64,000 bases of DNA from Zingiber officinale (lineage: Eukaryota; Streptophyta; Magnoliopsida; Zingiberales; Zingiberaceae): positions 6,187,474 through 6,251,473 of the forward strand of contig NC_056002.1 of NCBI RefSeq assembly GCF_018446385.1. The letters are read 5' to 3'. Position numbers and translations under genes: made by a program. The notes under the pieces are model-generated. The model searched no databases. It was not told the origin of the DNA and saw nothing but the letters and a program-made list of their open reading frames with translations. Within the stretch, counting starts at the first letter, position 1; each line of letters begins with the position of its first letter. Positions 58,583-64,000 of this stretch are shown here, in pieces.

Positions 58583-60056
58583 GCAACATCAGTTGTCGGG
58601 ATAGTGTTGCCCTTGCCGCATTCGTCATCCCCAGGATGCTGGTTATTATATCACGTCTCGAGGGTAAGGTTATCAGACGAAAATTGGACAACACATTCCC
58701 TGTAACAATGACAATTGAAATATGGATACATAGTCATAAATGACAACACATTCCCACACGTCTAGATTACCCATACAACGGGAAAAAAAAACTAAAAATG
58801 TCTACCCTAGACAATAGAGGGATCTACTTGATCCACTCTAGACGTGAAAACAACACAGACTGCCAGCTGGCCCGGTTTGACACAACAACCATCAAACTAA
58901 ACAAAAGACCAACACCAGACAAAAATCCGCACTCAAGTTGATTATTACATGAATATGTTCAAAAAACTAAAATATGAGTAAAAGCAACATAAAAAAAATA
59001 AAACTCTCGATGGGACATGGGATTGACAGGCATGATCCTTCAAGCAACTCCTTACAAATATCATCTACCTGCTACCTGAATGAAGAACAAAAATACAACA
59101 GGTAGTGAGTCTAAATGAATTCCGCTGGTAATAGAAGATAGTGCATGATAATAACATAAGGAGAGCAAAGGTATACAGTATCAAGAAAATACTTACTACA
59201 AAAGTAAATGTGTCACTATAATCGTCTGCTAACTAAAGTATAACTAACAATAATAATTCTCCACTAACTTGCTCAACCAGGTGTGATCAATAAATCAGAA
59301 GTACCTACAGTACATCTCAACCTGCATGAACAAATACATGACTAACATATAACAAGTATATAATAAGCATTGACTGCAAGAGAATGCTCTACCATCGATG
59401 GTCTTGTGAGCAGTCAGGGTAAACAAATAGTCACTGTTTATAGGCGAACTCGCTACTACAAATGATCTTGTGGGCAAATAGGGTAAGTAAGCAATCACTA
59501 TTTGCGGGCAAATTCGCTATCACGAATGGTGTCGTGGGCAGACATGGTATATATACATAGTTGTCTAGCTACGGACCGCACGCGAACTCGCTACCACGAA
59601 TGGTCTCGTGGGCAGTCATATATATATCATGATCGTTGACGACTCTCTCAATCACAAGTGGGAGACAATAGTCAACAGGATATACTAACGGTCGCTAACA
59701 ACCTTCTCAACCAAGAGTGGGAGACAATGGTCGATACAATATAACAACGATTGCGGATGACTCTCTCTCAACTATGAATGAGAGACAATGGTCGGCAGGG
59801 TATAACAATGTAACTATACATAGAAAGGTCTAACCTCACTAGTGTTTAGGAATGAGTCTAAATAACAAACAAGGTTAAGTAGAATACTCGAGATCCTAAA
59901 CTACGGTATGATCTTACAAATACACAGGTATGAATAAATATCAAGCTGGTAACTTAGTTCAATATTCTATAGCTATGCTACGGTATAGTATCGCTGGCAT
60001 AATAGTATGAGCAATAATGGTCATAAATAGCATGAATAACAATGAAACTGGATGGA
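58583..60056. other. Intergenic repeat-like DNA, no gene
   Basis: No coding domain on either strand. The central part is a degenerate repeat (listed separately). Confidence 0.4.
59380..59810. repeat. Two adjoining degenerate tandem repeats
   Basis: About 59390-59620 holds three to four units with 'actcgctaccacgaatggtc' and 'tcgtgggcagtca'. About 59625-59800 holds three units with 'ctctcaaccacgagtgggag' and 'acaatggtcgacagg', each about 60-70 bases long. They may be part of an unrecognised retroelement's untranslated region. Confidence 0.65.
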
Positions 60057-60128
60057 CACTACAACAAAAACTGCAAACGACAACACCCCTACGACAACGG
60101 TTTTAAGAGAAAGCGTTGTGTATTTGCT

Positions 60129-60164
60129 CAAAGACAACGGTTTTTGCCAAAACCGTTGTCTTTG
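60129..60164. repeat. Perfect 16-bp hairpin in the CACTA subterminal region
   Basis: The arms CAAAGACAACGGTTTT and AAAACCGTTGTCTTTG are exact complements around a 4-base loop TGCC. Inverted subterminal motifs are the transposase-binding sites of CACTA elements. Confidence 0.85.
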
Positions 60165-60627
60165 AACTCCCCATTAAATATAAAAGACAATGGTTTTAGC
60201 AAAACTGTTGTCATTGAGCAATATTTTTTTAAAACGACAACACTTTTTACAACGGTTTTATAAATCATTGTCTTTATCCGCGTTTTTAGCGGCTACGACA
60301 ACAGTTTTGAAAAAACCGTTGTAATTTAATTTGGTCATTTTCCCCCCTCGCTGTTTTCCTTTCCCTCGCTGTTTTCTTTTCGGCGCCGTGTTTTTCCTTC
60401 GCGCTCCCGAACCTAAGGCAATTTTCTTTCCCTCTCCTCATACAATCTCTTCACGCCTCCCCTAGATCTTCCTCCACGACGGTGTGCTCCTCTCGTTCCC
60501 TAGTGAGCAGGTTTCTGAGTTCGACGAGGCCCTTTGACCTTCCATTGTTGCTTCTTTCACTCGTGGAACCTTTTGATCGGACGAGGTGTATTTCTTCGGC
60601 AAAGGTTGCACTCCTAGTCCGTCGATT

Positions 60628-60705
60628 CATAACCTAGGTCTTGTCTTCTTTGGATTTGTGCTAGAGCCATAGTCAAGGTAGATTCATAACCTAGGTCTTG
60701 TCTTC
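60628..60705. repeat. Short direct repeat, 25 bases, two copies
   Basis: 'gattcataacctaggtcttg' plus 'tcttc' occurs at 60628-60652 and again at 60681-60705, 53 bases apart, inside the non-motif part of the CACTA element. Confidence 0.8.
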
Positions 60706-62439
60706 GTTCATAAATGTTGTCTCGAAATTAAAATCTACTTTTGATTCCACTATGCTTGTATCTGCAAGCTCAACATTCTCTTTTCTTCTTATTTTTAGCT
60801 TTTTGATTTGTTTCATCATGCCATTTGCCTGCTCATATGTCAAAGTTTGTGGTGTTTGATCTCTGAAGGTGTTGGTTTTAAGCATCGATTTCTGTTTGTT
60901 ATTCACTTTTATTGGTCGAAATAGTGTGTTCGGATAGGTTTTCTAGGTCTTGCACAGCTTGTCACTTGATGGACGGAGATGGAATTTGGGGGAACAGAAA
61001 ATTGGTAGAAGGGAAATGAAGAAAGTCCTTCCTTTTTGTTTTGATTACTGATTGAAGTTTATAGTTGTTTCGCACATTGCCCGTTTGATTGTTCTTCCCA
61101 TTTCCATGAGCTTCTTGGCTTTTTGTTCTGTTCCATGTGAACGGAGTTGGTTTCTTGTGGTAATTGCTCAATACACTTTTAATTTTGTTTCCTTTGGCTC
61201 TTTAGACATATGTTGACACTTTTGTACGTTCATGCTCATTTTTAGGTTTTTTTCTTATCTACTGCAAGTTTATGTTTTTTACATCCTTTACAACTGCACA
61301 TTGAATTATAGCTTGTTCTCTTATCGAATTTCATAATCTGAAGTTCATTATTTTTTGCTCATTATTTTAATAATTAATTAATGTCATCTTTATTATTTAT
61401 GCTCATTTAATTTTCTGCCGGAATATTTTTTTTAAAAAATAATTAGATTAGATCAAGACACATGTATTTTTTAACATAAACGCAAACATTAGATTAGATC
61501 AAGAGTTGAGATAATAACATGACCAAATAAGTTGAGAGGCATTGTAACAACTGTTAGGACCTTCGGATGGCTAGAGAGGGGGGGTGTGAATAGCCTCCAC
61601 TAAAAACTCAATCAGTTTCCTCACAAAACTTTGTTAGCACAGCGGAAATAAACAAAACAAAAACTGATGCAAGGAAAGAAAACCAACCCACAGCTTACAC
61701 AAGTATATACGAGGTTCAGGGATAACTTGCCCCTACTCCTCGGCGTGTCCGTAAGGTGGACGATCCCTTGATCTTTCGGTAGATCACACCCCGGACAAAT
61801 TCCGGCTAAGTATTTCTCCTTCTCGGTGGAGTAACCTCTCCACAAAAGTCACAGAATAGATTTGAAAATAAAGCACAATGACTTACAGAGTTCAGTGGCT
61901 AAAGGATTGAGCAAATGAACTTACAGCCACGAAGTGAAAAATGCAAAGACAGAAGGAAGCTTCAGCCAAGAGCTCAACACAGCCTCTTGCTTGATCGACA
62001 GAGAGTTTTTCCAGAACCTTAGCAAACCTCTCTTCTTCCTTCTTCTTATTCTGCTTTCTCACTGTCCCGAATCACTGTCACCTGTGTCGAATCGCTGCAA
62101 CCAACTCAGGCGTCGCCAATCACTCTTCCTTCTCATCTGGTTCTCTAAACTCACACCAATACCTTCCATGGTCTTCACTGGTGTCTCTGAGCTCGAACCA
62201 ATGAGCAAGAGTCAAGCTGTTGCCAACTGATCGCAGTCAGTGAACGTTGATGCTCGAATTGCACCACTCACAGTGAAACATAGCAGAAAGGTCACTTGTT
62301 CTTATTCTTCTGGTGTAGCTTAATTTGAAATTAAACATTGGCACGTCACCTGCAACCTGTAACTCAAAAATCTCACAGCAGATGATTTAATCAGGTGAAT
62401 CAGAAATCGCAGAGAAACAGTAGAAACAAATGACATGTT

Positions 62440-62825
62440 GTCGATCGGTCAACAGACCGATCCATAGCTCTCTGGACCGATCAGGACTCATCCTGATCGG
62501 TCTGGGAAGACTCTGATCGGTCTGTGGACCGATCAGCCTATGGGTGGATCGGTCCACAGACTGATCCCCTTATGATTCTGAGTCTTCGTCGCTTGTTACT
62601 GATCGGTCACCAGACCGATCAGATAACCCACAGAAATATTCTGTGTGGTTACTGATCGGTCCACAGACCGATCAGATAATCCACAGAAAGTTTCTGTGTG
62701 GTTACTGATCGGTCCACCGACCGATCAGATACCTAAGGTATCACTGGATCGGTCTGTCGACCAATCCAGACAACCAGAGTATCACTGGATCGGTCATTAG
62801 ACCGATCCAATAACCCTGTGTTAGT
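62440..62825. repeat. Palindrome array GATCGGTC...GACCGATC in the LTR
   Basis: At least eight inverted pairs of the type TGATCGGTCCACAGACCGATCA, spaced about 45-55 bases apart, with linkers such as 'gataacccacagaaa' repeated. Each pair could fold into a 9-11-base stem with a small loop. Confidence 0.85.
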
Positions 62826-62862
62826 TTTAGAGCCTCCCAGCCCTAAACCCTAACGTCTTCCT

Positions 62863-63093
62863 GGTCCAGAGAACGAGCTACCAAGCCCTCTCTGACCTAT
62901 TCTGGAGAACGAGCTGCCGAGCCCTCTCTGACTTCGTCTGGTCCAGAGAACGAGCTACCGAGCCCTCTCTGACCTAGTCCGGAGAACGAGCTACTGAGCC
63001 CTCTCCGACTTCGTCCGGTCCAGAGAACGAGCTACCGAGCCCTCTCTGACCTAGTCCGGAGAACGAGCTACCGAGCCCTCTCCGACTTGCATG
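62863..63093. repeat. 77-bp tandem repeat, three units
   Basis: Units start at 62863, 62940 and 63017. Each is made of two similar halves containing 'gagaacgagctaccgagccc' and 'tctctgac'. They are nearly identical. Confidence 0.9.
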
Positions 63094-64000
63094 CCAAGTA
63101 TTCGTACTTGGACTTTCCCTCTCCACATGATCAACCTTGATCATTAATCAGTCTGAGTCTAATTAATATCTGATGCAAACTTAAATCAGTGTCAACATCA
63201 AAACAACAGCCAGGTTAGACTGTATTAACAATCTCCCCATTTTTGTTGTTTGACAACACGATTTAAGTTTAGATCAGAAATGTTCATATTTCCCTAATTT
63301 TAGGGGAATCAAGATCCTCCCCCTAAGACAGATACAACACCATGTAAGGATAGGAGAATCAAGGTCCTCCCCCTAAAACCAAACTTTCATTTATCTCTAA
63401 ACTTAGTTATCTTCTCTCCCTTTGTCAAACATCGAAAAGATGCGAATTAGGTAAGAAAACGTTAAAGGACTCCCCCTTAACCCATACTGTCTTTTTCTTA
63501 ATCCTCCTAGAATGCCCTCTAAGTGTATTATAAGACAGTAATAAAGAAATAAGAGACATACAGGACATGGCATATGAACAGCATGTTAATAACAAATAAG
63601 AAGTGAAACATAGAGAAAAAAAAATGAGCAGCATAAATATATGAAGCCGGCAAATATCCAGGTCAGACATAAATATCCAACAAATAACATCAAAAACATA
63701 GACAGTAAAAATGACATCAAAGAACAATGTGTATCAATCAGCCTCCTCATCATGAGGAGCATCAGCATCAGCAATGGGAGGAATGGGTCCCTGAGGTGGC
63801 ATGCCGTTGCTCGAGGATGGATAGCCCGGGAAATCCTGCGGAGGTGGGTATCTGGCCATCCAATCCATAATCGCCTGATGTGTCGCCAGCTGCTGACTGC
63901 GTAAATCATCGTAGCGCTAGTCAATCCGGACGTGCAGCCCGTGGAGCTCAGCAACTAGCAGCTCATCGTGTCGATCAAAGCGACTCTCCAGCTCGGCGAT

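Larger units (their letters stand above)
60057..61551 (+). mobile_element. CACTA (En/Spm-type) transposon end, interrupted on the right
   Basis: It begins CACTACAACAAAAAC, the terminal sequence of plant CACTA elements. Then come at least eight subterminal copies, in both orientations, of 'gacaacggtttt' / 'aaaaccgttgtc' to about 60320. The matching TAGTG end is not in view. An LTR element starts at 61552 and may sit inside it. After 60330 the DNA changes to GC-richer sequence ending near 60600 with a short coding-like stretch, then ordinary AT-rich DNA, possibly a captured host leader. No transposase was seen, so this is likely a non-autonomous copy. The right limit is uncertain. Confidence 0.7.
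61552..64000 (-). mobile_element. LTR retrotransposon, minus strand, running off the window
   Basis: The 3' LTR is 61552-63230 (1679 bases; minus strand TGTTAATAC...GGTCCTAACA). A purine-rich tract, ATGGGGAGAT, lies directly inside it on the minus strand (63231-63240). The five bases at 61547-61551 (ACAAC) would be the target duplication, but the other end is outside the window. The visible interior (63241-64000) contains a minus-strand stretch around 63740-63990 that reads like a low-complexity structural-protein or extra-ORF tail, with breaks. The large LTR with tandem and palindromic blocks suits a Maximus/SIRE-type copia, but no pol is in view. Treat the family as inference. Fossil. Confidence 0.8.

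Noticed and set aside
62440-62825. CRISPR-like palindromic repeats with spacers
   Set aside because: The spacers are themselves repeated, the block is inside an LTR, and the genome is eukaryotic.

Overview
This window is a nuclear chromosome segment from a flowering plant, most likely a monocot. The genes have short exons with GT-AG introns, the protein families are plant-specific (BIG GRAIN 1, QALGGH zinc finger, class III peroxidase, PLS-type PPR), and LTR retrotransposons, SINEs, a CACTA end and MITEs fill much of the space. The LTRs carry GATCGGTC-type palindromes. I associate these with ginger-order genomes, but that placement is inference.

Seven host genes look usable. In order they are a BIG GRAIN 1-like gene (+, 5463-6491), an unrecognised two-exon gene with a doubtful 3' end (-, 10046-10969), a GIS/ZFP-type single C2H2 repressor (+, 18095-18829), an E-class PPR gene with one intron (-, 19904-22587), a 16-exon EL1/Hd16-type casein-kinase-I-like kinase (+, 23636-33150), a seven-exon Mn-CDF transporter of the MTP8 clade (-, 34049-37862) and a four-exon secreted class III peroxidase (+, 55792-56980). 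Exon joins were placed by hand. Every one of the multi-exon models closes in frame: 712 aa for the kinase, 404 aa for MTP8, 487 aa for the PPR protein and 323 aa for the peroxidase. Two broken host-gene fragments were also found: a PDZ-like piece near 7.6 kb and a tandem CCCH zinc-finger piece near 58.4 kb.

The repeat layers are as follows. 0-2.5 kb holds an LTR tail and a solo LTR with its target duplication. 7.8-9.9 kb holds a hAT-type MITE and a minisatellite-bearing gypsy LTR relic. 14.8-16.6 kb holds a small LTR element carrying a SINE. 38.4-41.9 kb holds two related gypsy LTR relics in AT-rich DNA. 42.9-53.6 kb holds a three-layer nest: an old Ty1/copia element contains a gag-only LTR element, which contains an Au SINE. 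53.6-58.6 kb holds a recent 401-bp tandem duplication upstream of the peroxidase, a 24-bp minisatellite and a second Au SINE. 60-64 kb holds a CACTA transposon end interrupted by an LTR element that runs off the window on the minus strand. The genes are of unrelated function and are not an operon or a cluster. I found no convincing previously undescribed system. The most informative items are the exactly dated nesting, two SINE families side by side in one kinase intron, and the unrecognised gene.
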